NCBI GenBank assembly: GCA_910578795.1
Contig: CAJTSD010000009.1
Coordinates: forward strand, 1-64,000
Origin: an uncultured Lachnospiraceae bacterium
GTDB lineage: Bacteria > Bacillota > Clostridia > Lachnospirales > Lachnospiraceae
Reading direction: 5' to 3'
DNA length: 64,000 bases
This document shows positions 16,716 through 26,348 of this stretch, in pieces. The notes under the pieces were generated by a model that worked only from the letters and a program-made list of their open reading frames with translations, made no database searches and was not told the origin of the DNA. Within the stretch, counting starts at the first letter, position 1, and each line of letters begins with the position of its first letter. A program made the translations under genes and the position numbers.

Positions 16716-17957
16716 ATGAAAGTTGCCGCAATTATTGCAGAATACAATCCCTTCCATAACGGACACCTTTTTCAAATTGATACGATTCGCAAAACAACAG
16801 ATGCGGACTATATTATTGTTATCTTAAGCGGAGATTTTGTACAGAGGGGGGAACCTGCCATTCTTGATAAATACGCGCGCTGCCGCATCGCTCTTTTATG
16901 CGGTGCAGACGCCGTTTTTGAACTGCCGGTATACTTTTCACTTGGAAGCGCAGAATATTTTGCCCAGGGAGCCGTATCGCTTCTGAACAGGCTTGGTGTC
17001 GTAGATATACTGCATTTTGGAAGTGAATGCGGAAATCTCAACATTTTATACAAATGTGCAAAGCTGATTACCGATGAAACAGACGAATATAAACGTCTGC
17101 TCAATCTTCATTTAAAAGAAGGAAAGTCCTTCCCCCTTGCAAGGAGTGAGGCTGTAAAAAGTTTATCCGGATTTTCAGATATTTTATCAAGTCCAAACAA
17201 TATCCTTGCAATGGAATATATAAAAGCGCTTCGTCAGTCAAAAAGCACGATTACACCGGTCACACTGCAAAGAAACGGCGCTGATTTTCACTCCAATGCT
17301 CTTTTAGAGGAAGAACTGCCGTCTGCAAACGCGATACGAAAAAGCCTTGTGGACAGATCCGACGGTAATTTATCCCACTTGAACGGATATGTGCCTTATG
17401 CCTGTTTGGAAGCCTTGCGGCAAAACACGCTATTATTCCAAAATGATTTTTCACAGATTCTTTTGTACAGGCTGTTGCAAAATATCAGTCCCTATAAAAA
17501 ATTTTCGCACATTTACGATATCAGTCCGGAGCTTTCCAACACAATATCCGCAAATGTCATGCGCTTCGTATCATTCGAGGCATTTGCACACTTATGCAAG
17601 AGCAGAAATATTACCTATACGCACATCTGCCGCAGTCTTATGCACATTCTCCTTGATATGACACAGGAAAATGCGGATATCCTAAAGGCAGAAGGTTATT
17701 GCAGTTACGCAAGGCTGCTTGGGTTTCGGACCCAAGGCGGCAAAAGCGAACTGCTTCGCCAAATGAAAAAACACACGTCCATTCCAATCATTACATCGCC
17801 GTCAAAAGGGTTGAATCAGCTCCCCAAAAGAGCGCTCATTTCCTTAAAAGCGGATATCCATGCCGCCAATATCTATGAAGGGGTCAAAGCGCAAAAAATG
17901 ACACATGTGTCACCTTTAAACGAATTAACAAGAGAAATAATAAAACTTCCGCAGTAA
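16716..17957 (+). CDS. tmcAL: tRNA(Met) cytidine acetate ligase TmcAL
   Basis: A 413-residue HIGH-type nucleotidyltransferase (DUF795/UPF0348) that makes N4-acetylcytidine at the wobble base of elongator tRNA-Met from acetate and ATP. The N-terminal domain shows IIAEYNPFHNGHLFQI (HxGH ATP site), ILSGDFVQRGEPAILDKYAR and HFGSECG. The middle shows LPSANAIRKSLV. One of few plus-strand genes, divergent from yceD. The C-terminal end (KMTHVSPLNELT) contains palindrome copy 4 in frame. An extended -10 (TGATATAAT, about 16651-16659) is the likely promoter. The stop codon lies just behind the left arm of the terminator. Confidence 0.95.
   Translation: MKVAAIIAEYNPFHNGHLFQIDTIRKTTDADYIIVILSGDFVQRGEPAILDKYARCRIALLCGADAVFELPVYFSLGSAEYFAQGAVSLLNRLGVVDILHFGSECGNLNILYKCAKLITDETDEYKRLLNLHLKEGKSFPLARSEAVKSLSGFSDILSSPNNILAMEYIKALRQSKSTITPVTLQRNGADFHSNALLEEELPSANAIRKSLVDRSDGNLSHLNGYVPYACLEALRQNTLLFQNDFSQILLYRLLQNISPYKKFSHIYDISPELSNTISANVMRFVSFEAFAHLCKSRNITYTHICRSLMHILLDMTQENADILKAEGYCSYARLLGFRTQGGKSELLRQMKKHTSIPIITSPSKGLNQLPKRALISLKADIHAANIYEGVKAQKMTHVSPLNELTREIIKLPQ
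17898..17913. repeat. Dispersed 16-bp palindrome, copy 4
   Basis: ATGACACATGTGTCAC, inside the 3' end of tmcAL in the frame reading MTHVS. Confidence 0.8.
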
Positions 17958-17982
17958 CCGTTTCTGCCTGCGGAAGTCTTTT
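17945..17982 (+). terminator. Intrinsic terminator of tmcAL
   Basis: Perfect 10-bp stem ACTTCCGCAG / CTGCGGAAGT (17945-17954 with 17968-17977) followed by CTTTTAT. The stop codon begins directly behind the left arm. Confidence 0.85.
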
Positions 17983-18062
17983 ATGCACAAGGAAATATGC
18001 CAGCAAGCTGGCGGACGCCCGGCGCGGCGAGTAGGTGAGAAGGGCACTCCCCTACTCGATTG
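17980..18062 (-). repeat. REP-like dispersed element, copy 1
   Basis: Minus strand from CGAGTAGGGGAGTGCCCTTC through CTACTCGCCGCGCC and GGCATATTTCCTT to GTGCATAAAA. It aligns along most of its length with the plus-strand element at 56535-56630 but lacks the CCCATG/CATGGGG arms. It lies between the converging tmcAL and UPF0210 genes. Confidence 0.7.
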
Positions 18063-18068
18063 TTCCTG

Positions 18069-19433
18069 TTAATTTTTAAAGCTGTGTATCGGCGCTGGAA
18101 TTCTTCCCCCGCGGTTGACAAACGCATCACACGAATATTGATTGACGGGCATAATCGGCGCGTGACCTAGCAATCCGCCAAATTCAACATTGTCTCCGAC
18201 CGTCTTGCCGACAACAGGTATAATACGCACCGCCGTCGTTTTTTGGTTAATCATGCCGATTGCAAGCTCATCTGCGATAATTCCCGAAATCGTCGTCGCC
18301 TTTGTATCTCCCGGAATTGCAATCATATCAAGTCCCACGGAACACACACAGGTCATTGCCTCCAGTTTTTCAAGCGTAAGCGCGCCGGCGTTTACAGCGT
18401 CTATCATACCCTGATCCTCACTGACTGGAATAAATGCCCCGCTCAGTCCGCCGACATAAGAAGATGCCATCACGCCGCCCTTTTTCACCTGATCATTTAA
18501 CAACGCCAAAGCCGCTGTCGTTCCGGGCGCTCCGGCATACTCAAGACCAATTTCACATAAAATGTCCGCCACACTGTCGCCGATTGCAGGCGTCGGCGCA
18601 AGCGAAAGGTCCACAATGCCAAACGGAATGCCCAGCCGTTTTGATGCTTCCTGCGCCACAAGCTGACCGACTCTTGTCACCTTAAATGCCGTCTTTTTAA
18701 TCGTTTCACATAAAATCTCAAAGTTCTCTCCGCGCACACGTTCCAGTGCATTCTTTACGACACCCGGACCGCTGACTCCTACATTAATAATTGCGTCCGC
18801 CTCCGTCACTCCGTGGAACGCTCCAGCCATAAACGGATTGTCATCCGGCGCATTACAGAATACCACAAGCTTGGAACAGCCAATCGAGTCATTTTCCTTT
18901 GTCAGCTCTGCCGTTTCTTTTATAATGTCCCCCATAAGACGCACTGCATCCATATCAATTCCAGTCTTTGTCGAACCAAGGTTTACGGAACTGCATACAA
19001 GCTGCGTTTCGGCAAGCGCCTTTGGAATGGAGCGCAGAAGCAACTCGTCAGCCTTTGTCATGCCTTTGGAAACCAAAGCGGAATAGCCGCCCAAAAAATT
19101 AACGCCTACGTCTTTTCTTGCCCTGTCAAGCGTCTTTGCAATGTTCACAAAATCGTCTGATGTCTTACATGCCGCACCGCCCACAAGTGCAATCGGTGTC
19201 ACGGAAATGCGCTTATTGACAATCGGAATGCCAAATTCCTTCTCAATCGCCTCGCCTACAGGCACCAAGTCCTTTGCCGTCTTTGTTATTTTATCATATA
19301 TTTTTTCGTTTAACCGTTCCAAATTGGAATCAATACAGTCCAGCAGGCTGATTCCGAGCGTGATTGTCCGCACATCGAGGTTTTCTTTCTCAATCATTTT
19401 GTTGGTTTCCAATACCTCTTGAATGTTTATCAT
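18069..19433 (-). CDS. UPF0210/PFL-family protein (DUF711)
   Basis: A 454-residue protein that matches the UPF0210 family over its whole length, with MINIQEVLETNKMI at the start, DVRTITLGISLLDC, NFLGGYSALVSKGMTKAD, GVSGPGVVKNALERVRG and GSKN-like end HSFKN. Structures of relatives resemble pyruvate-formate-lyase-type barrels, but no activity is established. The neighbouring UPF0237 ACT-domain gene upstream is its usual partner and points to an amino-acid-responsive role. Confidence 0.9.
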   Translation of the reverse strand: MINIQEVLETNKMIEKENLDVRTITLGISLLDCIDSNLERLNEKIYDKITKTAKDLVPVGEAIEKEFGIPIVNKRISVTPIALVGGAACKTSDDFVNIAKTLDRARKDVGVNFLGGYSALVSKGMTKADELLLRSIPKALAETQLVCSSVNLGSTKTGIDMDAVRLMGDIIKETAELTKENDSIGCSKLVVFCNAPDDNPFMAGAFHGVTEADAIINVGVSGPGVVKNALERVRGENFEILCETIKKTAFKVTRVGQLVAQEASKRLGIPFGIVDLSLAPTPAIGDSVADILCEIGLEYAGAPGTTAALALLNDQVKKGGVMASSYVGGLSGAFIPVSEDQGMIDAVNAGALTLEKLEAMTCVCSVGLDMIAIPGDTKATTISGIIADELAIGMINQKTTAVRIIPVVGKTVGDNVEFGGLLGHAPIMPVNQYSCDAFVNRGGRIPAPIHSFKN

Positions 19434-19481
19434 CGCTTATCCTCCATATTCTATCCTCTTTCCCTCTTTTCCTTTAGTCCG

Positions 19482-19598
19482 CAGTGCCAATTTGAAAAAC
19501 CTTCGGTTTTCCAAATTGCCGGGCTTCGCCCTATCAAATGATAAATCGGAAAATATGCCTGCAAGCAGTCAATTTACCGTTTTATCATTTGGCACTGC
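19482..19598. repeat. Nested inverted-repeat element between the ACT gene and the UPF0210 gene
   Basis: Outer arms GCAGTGCCAA (19482-19491) and TTGGCACTGC (19589-19598) are perfect inverted repeats. Inside are CAAATGATAAA (19535-19545) with TTTATCATTTG (19581-19591), and two small hairpins with TTCG-type loops (AAAACC/GGTTTT and GGGC/GCCC). The two long pairings share 19589-19591, so they partly compete. The element begins right behind the ACT gene stop on the minus strand. Confidence 0.7.
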
Positions 19599-19871
19599 TC
19601 ATACCCTATGCATACTGTTAAAAATTTCCTCTCTTTGGCAACGGATAATGACGCCGATGTCAGCTCCAAGCTGATCCAAATCATCGGAAACCTCGCTCAC
19701 CGATTTTGCCGCATCGCTCATGTCCGCAATCATCATCATATTAAAATAATCGTCAACAATCGTCTGAGAAATATCCAAAATATTGATCTTATTCTCCGCA
19801 AGATATGTACACACCCTTGCAATAATACCAACTGTATCCTTTCCAACGACCGTTATAATTGTTTTTTTCAT
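19599..19871 (-). CDS. ACT-domain protein, UPF0237 family
   Basis: A 90-residue protein that is almost entirely one ACT domain: TIITVVGKDTVGIIARVCTYLAE, then NILDISQTIVDDYFNMMMIADMS. I start at ATG 19871 because AAAGGAG sits 8 bases upstream; the GTG three codons earlier is too close to it. ACT domains bind amino acids, and this family usually sits next to UPF0210 genes, as here. They are separated by 165 bases holding a structured element. Confidence 0.92.
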   Translation of the reverse strand: MKKTIITVVGKDTVGIIARVCTYLAENKINILDISQTIVDDYFNMMMIADMSDAAKSVSEVSDDLDQLGADIGVIIRCQREEIFNSMHRV

Positions 19872-19924
19872 AATCTGCACTCCTTTCCTAATCCAAATTC
19901 TATTTTATCATACAAAAAATCCGG

Positions 19925-20722
19925 TTAAATTTCAACCAATTGCGAAATCTCACTGCGTTTTGCGACAAAAATCGGAAAATCGTCCGGACGATAAGGATTG
20001 TCCGCCATGGAAATCTCAAGCCGTACCGTTTCATATGCAAGCTCCGCAAGATTATTCTCCTTGCTTAAATGCCCTAACACGACCGCCTTTAAATGATCGT
20101 GCAAAAGACGGCTTAACAGCTTTCCGGAAAGCTCGTTTGAGAGATGTCCCCTGTTTCCGAGAATCCTCTGTTTCAGATAATAAGGATACGGTCCTACCTG
20201 CAGCATGTTAATATCATGGTTTGCCTCCAATAAAAGCGCATCCATGCCTTTTAAGCTTTCCACCGTGTATTCATCGTAAATTCCCAAATCCGTAGCAACC
20301 GCCATGCGCCGGCTCCCATACTGGAACCGGTACGCCACCGGCTCCGCCGCATCGTGCGAAATCTTCATCGGATTTACCGTAATGTCCTTTAAGATCAATT
20401 TTTCGTCCGCACGTATCACGTGAAAAAGTGAGTCATCTAATTTCCCAAGATTACTCACTTCTCTGATTGCCGAAATCGTGCCCTTTGTTCCATAGACGGG
20501 AATCCCGAATTTCCTGCACATCACACCCAAACCATTGATATGGTCTGAGTGCTCGTGCGTAATGAAAATACCGTCTATGTCATTTCCCGTAAGCCCCAGC
20601 TGGTTCAAGCCCTCCACCGTCTTTTTCCCGCTGATGCCTACATCAACCAACAGATGCGTTGCATCCGTACCGATATAAATACAGTTGCCGCTGCTCCCGC
20701 TGGCTATACTACACATTTTCAT
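19925..20722 (-). CDS. WalJ/YycJ-like MBL-fold metallo-hydrolase
   Basis: A 265-residue metallo-beta-lactamase-fold hydrolase. The metal motif is THEHSDHINGL (about 55-65), with further ligands in ISHDAAEPVAY, VATDLGIY, EANHD and LGHLSKENN. Opening MKMCSIASGSSGNCIYIG is typical of the YycJ/WalJ group, which acts on nucleic acids as a 5'-3' exonuclease in relatives. It is 26 bases downstream of the FtsA-like gene on the same strand. It is not beside a walRK operon here. Confidence 0.88.
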   Translation of the reverse strand: MKMCSIASGSSGNCIYIGTDATHLLVDVGISGKKTVEGLNQLGLTGNDIDGIFITHEHSDHINGLGVMCRKFGIPVYGTKGTISAIREVSNLGKLDDSLFHVIRADEKLILKDITVNPMKISHDAAEPVAYRFQYGSRRMAVATDLGIYDEYTVESLKGMDALLLEANHDINMLQVGPYPYYLKQRILGNRGHLSNELSGKLLSRLLHDHLKAVVLGHLSKENNLAELAYETVRLEISMADNPYRPDDFPIFVAKRSEISQLVEI

Positions 20723-20748
20723 TTGTTATAACCTCTTGTCTCTCTTTT

Positions 20749-22968
20749 TCATTCTTTCCAGTATACATCAATCTTGTCCCCGTTGTAAAGCTCTTGTGTA
20801 TACTGCGCGTCTTTTCCGTTGACAAGTGTTGCAATTCCGGAGCCGCGCATCTTGCTGGTATCAAAATTGATGTAATCAAAGATATCAACAAAAGTATAAT
20901 TCTTTTTTCCTCTCATGACAATAGGTTTTTGGTTAACAATAACAATTACTTTCTTAAATTCCTCAAAATGTTCCTCTGTATTTTTTTCCTCTTTGTTCTG
21001 TTCTTCCTTCTTCTCTTCCTTTGCGGCATCTTCTACCATGCCCTTAAACACATTTACTGTTTTGACAGTTTTTGAATCTGTTTTTTCTGCTGTTTCCGGC
21101 TTTGGTTCTTCTGCAGATTTTGTATCTGCAGCAATATGCCGCTTTACGGTCTCGCTAAATTTCTCGCGCTTAGCCTCAAGCTGTGCCGCTTCATAAATCT
21201 GCTGTCTTTCCAGCTCTTTTTTGCTCTTTAAGTCAATTCTGTCAGTACTGCAAATCGTGCTGTCAGCAGCAGCTTCTTCCGCATTAATATAGATTACCAT
21301 GTCCTGCGTTGACACACCCATAAACTCACAGAACTGTTCCAGTGTATAGTATGACAAAAATTCAATGACATCCTGATCCTGAATCATATATTCACCGGTT
21401 ACAATATTTCCGTTTACCCTTACAGGTTTTGGAAGCTGCACCTCGTCCCCATTCACATTCAGAACAATTTTACCGTTACAGTCAACGAGATTTGCAATTT
21501 TTTCCTGTGCAGGCAGCCCTAATGTCGATTCTTCTATTGTAATCACATCATTTGATTTAATCTGATAACTTAAATTTACACTCTCACCGTTGACATACAC
21601 ATGTGCACTCTCGCCATGCTCCCCCTTTGTAACACGGTTCTTTCCATTGACCGTATAATGGAGATCCGTACCGCGTCTAGGAAACAGACCGTCGCGTGAA
21701 AATGCCGCCTGCATTGCCGCATCCATAACGGTAAGCTTATTATTGTCATAAAGTTTTATACGCTCCCCGTTGAACGTTATGTAAATAAAATTATTATTCT
21801 TCTCATAATGTGTCAGGCAGATACCAACCGGGGTGATAATTGTGGAATCCTTTAACGCGCCCTCCGGAAATTCAATATTTCCCATAATCTCTTCTCCCCG
21901 GATTGCTACACGTGACGGTTCCAGTCCAAGCTCGTCTGCAATCTTTTTATCAAAGCCCTTGATTTTTCCGCCGCCGCCGACAATAAATACCGCGCTCGGC
22001 GACGTTCCGCCATTCAATTCCTTGATGGTTTCAGCCGTACTTTTTGCTATTTTTTCGATTTCAGGACGACAGATTGAAAGCACTTCCTCAGCCGTAATAA
22101 TCTGCTCTGTACCCATAATATCCTCATATTTAATCTCGTCCTGCTGTGTAGACGCTGTCTTAATTTTTTCGGCAGTCGCAAAATCAATCAAACAGGTTTT
22201 TGCCAAAAGCTCCGTCATGGAATCGCCGGCATACGGCAGCATACCAAAAGCAATCACGCTCCCGTCATCTGTAATCGAAATATCGGAGGTACCTGCTCCT
22301 ACATCAACCATAGCAATATTTAATAGCCTGAATTTCTCCGGAATTGCCACCCGGATTGCCGCAATAGGCTCCAGCGTTAGGTTTGCCACTTTTAATCCTG
22401 CAAGCTCAACCGCACTGTAAAGACCGTCAACCACATCATCCGGAAGGAATGTTGCAATAATATCTGCACCAAGCTTCTTCGCCTTATGGTGCTCCGGCTG
22501 GCTCATCCAAAGTCCGTTGATATAATATTTCACAACTGAATACCCTACACAATAGAAATGCATATCCGTGTCGTTTTTCTCCTGAAACTCGGCAAAAGCA
22601 TTGTCGACCCCCATTGAAATCAACGTATTCATATCATCCCTTGTAACATTGCGTTCCTTATCCAAGTCCATATCCGTATGAACGTTCATCGTCTTTAAGA
22701 CGCGTCCGGCAGCTGCAATGCATACCTCATCAAGCCTGATACCCGTTTTGTCCTGAAGCGACTGTCTGATATCAGCGATTGTGGCTGCAACTCTGTTGAT
22801 GTCATGAATCTGCCCGTCTACCATAGCACGTGTTTGATGCTCCCTGATTTCCTGTGCCACAACTACAAATTTCTCACCCTGCCGAAATCCCACAGTTCCT
22901 ACCACATTTCTTGTCCCAATATCAAGTCCAAACACAGTTTCTTCTTCATTCATGTTCATTTGATTCAT
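20749..22968 (-). CDS. FtsA-like actin-family ATPase with long C-terminal extension
   Basis: A 739-residue protein, far longer than classical FtsA (about 420). Residues 12-400 have the actin-like phosphate loops GLDIGTRNVVG, MVDVGAGTSDISI and FIVGGGGKIKG. The rest contains beta-rich segments (FNGERIKLYDNNKL, YTVNGKNRVTKGEH, PVRVNGNIVTGEYMI), a Lys/Glu-rich stretch (about 595-660) and a final IVIVNQKPIVMRGKKNYTF ... YNGDKIDVYWKE domain that looks like beta-grasp folds. No amphipathic membrane tail is seen. Clostridial genomes carry such large FtsA/PilM-like proteins apart from the ftsZ cluster; the role is unknown. Its start overlaps the coaE stop by 4 bases. Confidence 0.8.
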   Translation of the reverse strand: MNQMNMNEEETVFGLDIGTRNVVGTVGFRQGEKFVVVAQEIREHQTRAMVDGQIHDINRVAATIADIRQSLQDKTGIRLDEVCIAAAGRVLKTMNVHTDMDLDKERNVTRDDMNTLISMGVDNAFAEFQEKNDTDMHFYCVGYSVVKYYINGLWMSQPEHHKAKKLGADIIATFLPDDVVDGLYSAVELAGLKVANLTLEPIAAIRVAIPEKFRLLNIAMVDVGAGTSDISITDDGSVIAFGMLPYAGDSMTELLAKTCLIDFATAEKIKTASTQQDEIKYEDIMGTEQIITAEEVLSICRPEIEKIAKSTAETIKELNGGTSPSAVFIVGGGGKIKGFDKKIADELGLEPSRVAIRGEEIMGNIEFPEGALKDSTIITPVGICLTHYEKNNNFIYITFNGERIKLYDNNKLTVMDAAMQAAFSRDGLFPRRGTDLHYTVNGKNRVTKGEHGESAHVYVNGESVNLSYQIKSNDVITIEESTLGLPAQEKIANLVDCNGKIVLNVNGDEVQLPKPVRVNGNIVTGEYMIQDQDVIEFLSYYTLEQFCEFMGVSTQDMVIYINAEEAAADSTICSTDRIDLKSKKELERQQIYEAAQLEAKREKFSETVKRHIAADTKSAEEPKPETAEKTDSKTVKTVNVFKGMVEDAAKEEKKEEQNKEEKNTEEHFEEFKKVIVIVNQKPIVMRGKKNYTFVDIFDYINFDTSKMRGSGIATLVNGKDAQYTQELYNGDKIDVYWKE

Positions 22969-23561
22969 AGTTCATCCCCCATTATATGATTAATTTGTTG
23001 ATAGGTTTCCTCCAAATCGCCATTATTGATAATGACTCTTTGACAGTGCTCACGAAACTCCTGTTCGCTAAGCTGTCCCTTCATGATGTCTGATACCTTC
23101 TGCTCACTGTACTGCCTGCTTTGTATAAGCCGTTGCGTCCTTATCTGCGCATCGGAATGGATATACCAAAGCTCGTCCGCTATTTGGTCATAGCGTTCTT
23201 CTATTAAAAGTGCAGCCTCTATAAAAAAGTAATCAACCTCCTTTTTTTCTTTTTCATAAGAAATCTGCCCTAATATATATTGCTTTACCGCAGGATGAAT
23301 GATTGCATTCACCTTTTCTAGCAGCCTCTTATCACGAAAAATAAGTTCCGCCATTTTCTTTTTGTCAATTGCATCGTCATCATCCAAAATCCGCTTTCCG
23401 AAGAGATCCACAAGCGCCTGGTAACATGCCTGTCCCTTTTCATATAAAAGATGTGCCGTTTCATCCGCCCTGATAATTCTGCATTTGAAATGTTCGCCAA
23501 TGTAGGAAAGTACCTGTGTCTTCCCTGCACCGACGCCACCTGTTATACCTATGATTTTCAT
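22965..23561 (-). CDS. coaE: Dephospho-CoA kinase
   Basis: Last step of coenzyme A synthesis: phosphorylates the 3'-hydroxyl of dephospho-CoA. The 198-residue protein starts with MKIIGITGGVGAGKTQVLSY (P-loop at 8-15) and has RADETAHLLYEKGQ, VNAIIHPAVKQ and YFFIEAALLIEERYDQIADELWYI pieces. I use ATG 23561, where the family normally begins; an in-frame ATG at 23582 would add seven residues. Between polA and the FtsA-like gene, as in many Firmicutes where coaE follows polA. Confidence 0.94.
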   Translation of the reverse strand: MKIIGITGGVGAGKTQVLSYIGEHFKCRIIRADETAHLLYEKGQACYQALVDLFGKRILDDDDAIDKKKMAELIFRDKRLLEKVNAIIHPAVKQYILGQISYEKEKKEVDYFFIEAALLIEERYDQIADELWYIHSDAQIRTQRLIQSRQYSEQKVSDIMKGQLSEQEFREHCQRVIINNGDLEETYQQINHIMGDEL

Positions 23562-23588
23562 TTTACAACCTATATTTCCCATACCATT

Positions 23589-26348
23589 TTATTTTGCCTC
23601 ATACCAGTCCGTCCCCGTATGAAGATCCGTTTCAAGCTTTACGGCAAGGCTGCACGCATTCTGCATCTCATTCGTAAGTATCGTGCGCACTGTTTCAACC
23701 TCATCCTGTCTCGTTTCAATTAAAAGTTCATCGTGGATCTGTAAAATCAGTTTCGATTTTAATTCTTTTTGTTTTAACGCATCATATACATTCAGCATCG
23801 CAATTTTGATAATATCCGCCGCCGTTCCCTGAATCGGCGAGTTCATCGCTACACGCTCTCCAAATGAACGCTGCATAAAGTTTGAGGATTTCAGTTCCGG
23901 AACAGGTCTTCGCCTTCCAAACATGGTTTCACAGTATCCCTTCTCCTTTGCATCCGTTACCAGCTTCTCAAGAAATCCTTTGATACCGGGATACGTTTTA
24001 AAATACTCGTCAATATAAACCTTTGCCTCTTTTTGCGAAATACTTAAGTCCTGGCTTAAGCCAAACGAACTGATTCCATAAACGATTCCAAAGTTTACCG
24101 CCTTTGCATTCCTTCGTTGTAAATCCGTAACCTCCTCAAACGGTGTGTGGAACACCTTAGATGCCGTGATCCGGTGAATATCCTCGTCCATCTGATATGC
24201 CTCAATCAGCTGTGCGTCGCCTGACATATGGGCAAGTACGCGAAGCTCAATCTGCGAATAGTCGGCATCCATAAAGATGCAGCCTTCCTGTGGGACAAAT
24301 ACTTTCCGGATACGCCGTCCAAGCTCCATCCGCATTGGAATGTTCTGCAAATTCGGTTCCGTAGAGCTGAGCCTGCCGGTTGCAGTAATTGTCTGATGAA
24401 AATTCGTGTGTATTTTGTTATTTTGATCAATGAAGGCGGCAAGCCCGTCCGCATAGGTGGACTTTAATTTTGTAAGTCCGCGGTACTCTAAAATATCGTT
24501 TACAATCGGATATTTTGGAGCCAGCTTTTCCAGCACATCTGCCGCCGTGGAATAACCCGTTTTTGTCTTCTTGCCTCCCGGCAGTTTTAGCTTTTCAAAC
24601 AGGATTTCGCCAAGCTGTTTGGGGGAATTTATATTAAACGGTTCGTTTGCAGCCTTATGAATCTTCTGTTCCAGTTCACGGATTCTTCCTGTAAGCGCTT
24701 CCCCATACGCTTTCAGTTCCTCCGGCTTTACAAGAATCCCTTCCTGCTCCATATCATAAAGTACATAAGTCAGCGGCATCTCAAGCTCCCGAAACAGCTT
24801 CGCCATTCCATGTTGAGCGAGCGCCTGCGCAAGAAACTCTGCTGCATGTCCAAGCACAACCGCTTCTCTCGCAAGGTGATTGATCAAATCCGTTTTGTTT
24901 GCCGTATATGCATTCTGTATATCAGATTTTCCAAACACCTCTGACCAGCTTTTTAGTGTGCTGTTTAGGTATTCACCTGCAATATCTGCAATCTCATAAT
25001 TATTTTTCAGTGGATTCATCAGATATGCGGCGATTTTACAGTCAAATATATTTTTCGTAATGGTATGTGATGAGTTGGCTGTGTCGAACCTAAATTTGTC
25101 AGTCAATAGACTGTTGTAGTCCTTTTTGATTTCAAAACAGCCAAGTGTCATATGCTCCGCAGTAAGAACCCGTTCTAACTGTGATTGAATATCATTTTGA
25201 GTAATATTGTCCTCGTTCTCGACAAAATAAACTTTTTTTTCCTCTGCCTTACTATACAGAAGACAGCCAAAATGTGCTTTACTGCCTTCAAGCTGCAAAA
25301 ACATCTGACCGTTTTTGCTCTCATGAAAAGCCCCTGCATCCTGTTGCGCTATATTGATAAAGCGAACTGCTGCACTGCCGTATCCAATTATATTTTGTAT
25401 GACATCTTTAAGCTGTTGTTTTGTTTTGATTTCCGTAATCAAAATCTCTTGTCCGGACACTGTTTCCTGTTCTTTTGCGCCAAGATTTTCAAAACGCGAA
25501 AGCATATTTTTGAATGCCAGTTTTTTTAAAAGATCGTATGCTTCCGGCGTAAACAAATCACCAATCTTTGCCTTGTCAAATGAAAAGTCAATATCGGCAT
25601 CGGTATCAATCGTTGCAAGCTGCTTACTCAAATCAGCGAGCTCTCTGTTATTCGCAAGGCTCTCTCTGATGCTCTTTTTTGACAGCTCCTCAATATGCGC
25701 ATAAATTTCCTCAATAGATCCGTATGTTGTCATCAGCTCTGTCGCTGTTTTTTCCCCAACCTTTGGTACTCCGGGAATATTGTCCGCCGTATCGCCCATT
25801 AACGCCTTTAGTTCAATAAACTGAACGGGTGTCACCTGATACGCTTTCTTTACATCATCTGCGTAGTAATCCTCAATTTCCGTCTTCCCGCCTTTTGTTT
25901 TTGGGATTCGTATTTTGATATGGTCTGATGCTATTTGGAGCAAATCCCGGTCTCCCGATACAAGCGCTACCTCCATGCCATCTTTCTCGGAACGCTTTGC
26001 AATGGTCCCCAAGATATCGTCTGCCTCATAGCCTGCCTTTTCCACGATCTGTATTCCCATCGCGGTCAGAACTTCTTTCAATACAGGCACCTGCTCATGA
26101 AGCTCCTCGGGCATCGGTTTTCTTGTCCCTTTATATTCTTTATACATCTTATGTCGAAAAGTGGGTGCCTTCACATCAAAAGCAACTGTCAGATAATCAG
26201 GATTTTCTTCATCCAAAATTTTAAATAAGATATTTAAAAAACCATAGACCGCATTGGTATGGAGCCCTGCTGAATTTGTCAGCACTGGCACACCGTAAAA
26301 TGCCCTGTTCAGGATACTATGGCCATCTATTAACACAATTTTACTCAT
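23589..26348 (-). CDS. polA: DNA polymerase I
   Basis: Gap-filling and Okazaki-processing polymerase. From the ATG at 26348 (GGGAGG 6 bases upstream) it is 919 residues. The N-terminal part is the 5'-3' exonuclease (IVLIDGHSILNRAFYGVP, YEADDILGT, VSGDRDLLQI, GDTADNIPGVPKVGEKTA). The middle domain lacks the DxE-type metal residues of a 3'-5' proofreading site, as in many Firmicute enzymes. The polymerase domain has motif A DADYSQIELRVLAHMSGD, motif B RRNAKAVNFGIVYG and motif C LQIHDELLIE. Its start overlaps the stop of the upstream zf-HC2 gene (ATGATGA). Confidence 0.97.
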   Translation of the reverse strand: MSKIVLIDGHSILNRAFYGVPVLTNSAGLHTNAVYGFLNILFKILDEENPDYLTVAFDVKAPTFRHKMYKEYKGTRKPMPEELHEQVPVLKEVLTAMGIQIVEKAGYEADDILGTIAKRSEKDGMEVALVSGDRDLLQIASDHIKIRIPKTKGGKTEIEDYYADDVKKAYQVTPVQFIELKALMGDTADNIPGVPKVGEKTATELMTTYGSIEEIYAHIEELSKKSIRESLANNRELADLSKQLATIDTDADIDFSFDKAKIGDLFTPEAYDLLKKLAFKNMLSRFENLGAKEQETVSGQEILITEIKTKQQLKDVIQNIIGYGSAAVRFINIAQQDAGAFHESKNGQMFLQLEGSKAHFGCLLYSKAEEKKVYFVENEDNITQNDIQSQLERVLTAEHMTLGCFEIKKDYNSLLTDKFRFDTANSSHTITKNIFDCKIAAYLMNPLKNNYEIADIAGEYLNSTLKSWSEVFGKSDIQNAYTANKTDLINHLAREAVVLGHAAEFLAQALAQHGMAKLFRELEMPLTYVLYDMEQEGILVKPEELKAYGEALTGRIRELEQKIHKAANEPFNINSPKQLGEILFEKLKLPGGKKTKTGYSTAADVLEKLAPKYPIVNDILEYRGLTKLKSTYADGLAAFIDQNNKIHTNFHQTITATGRLSSTEPNLQNIPMRMELGRRIRKVFVPQEGCIFMDADYSQIELRVLAHMSGDAQLIEAYQMDEDIHRITASKVFHTPFEEVTDLQRRNAKAVNFGIVYGISSFGLSQDLSISQKEAKVYIDEYFKTYPGIKGFLEKLVTDAKEKGYCETMFGRRRPVPELKSSNFMQRSFGERVAMNSPIQGTAADIIKIAMLNVYDALKQKELKSKLILQIHDELLIETRQDEVETVRTILTNEMQNACSLAVKLETDLHTGTDWYEAK

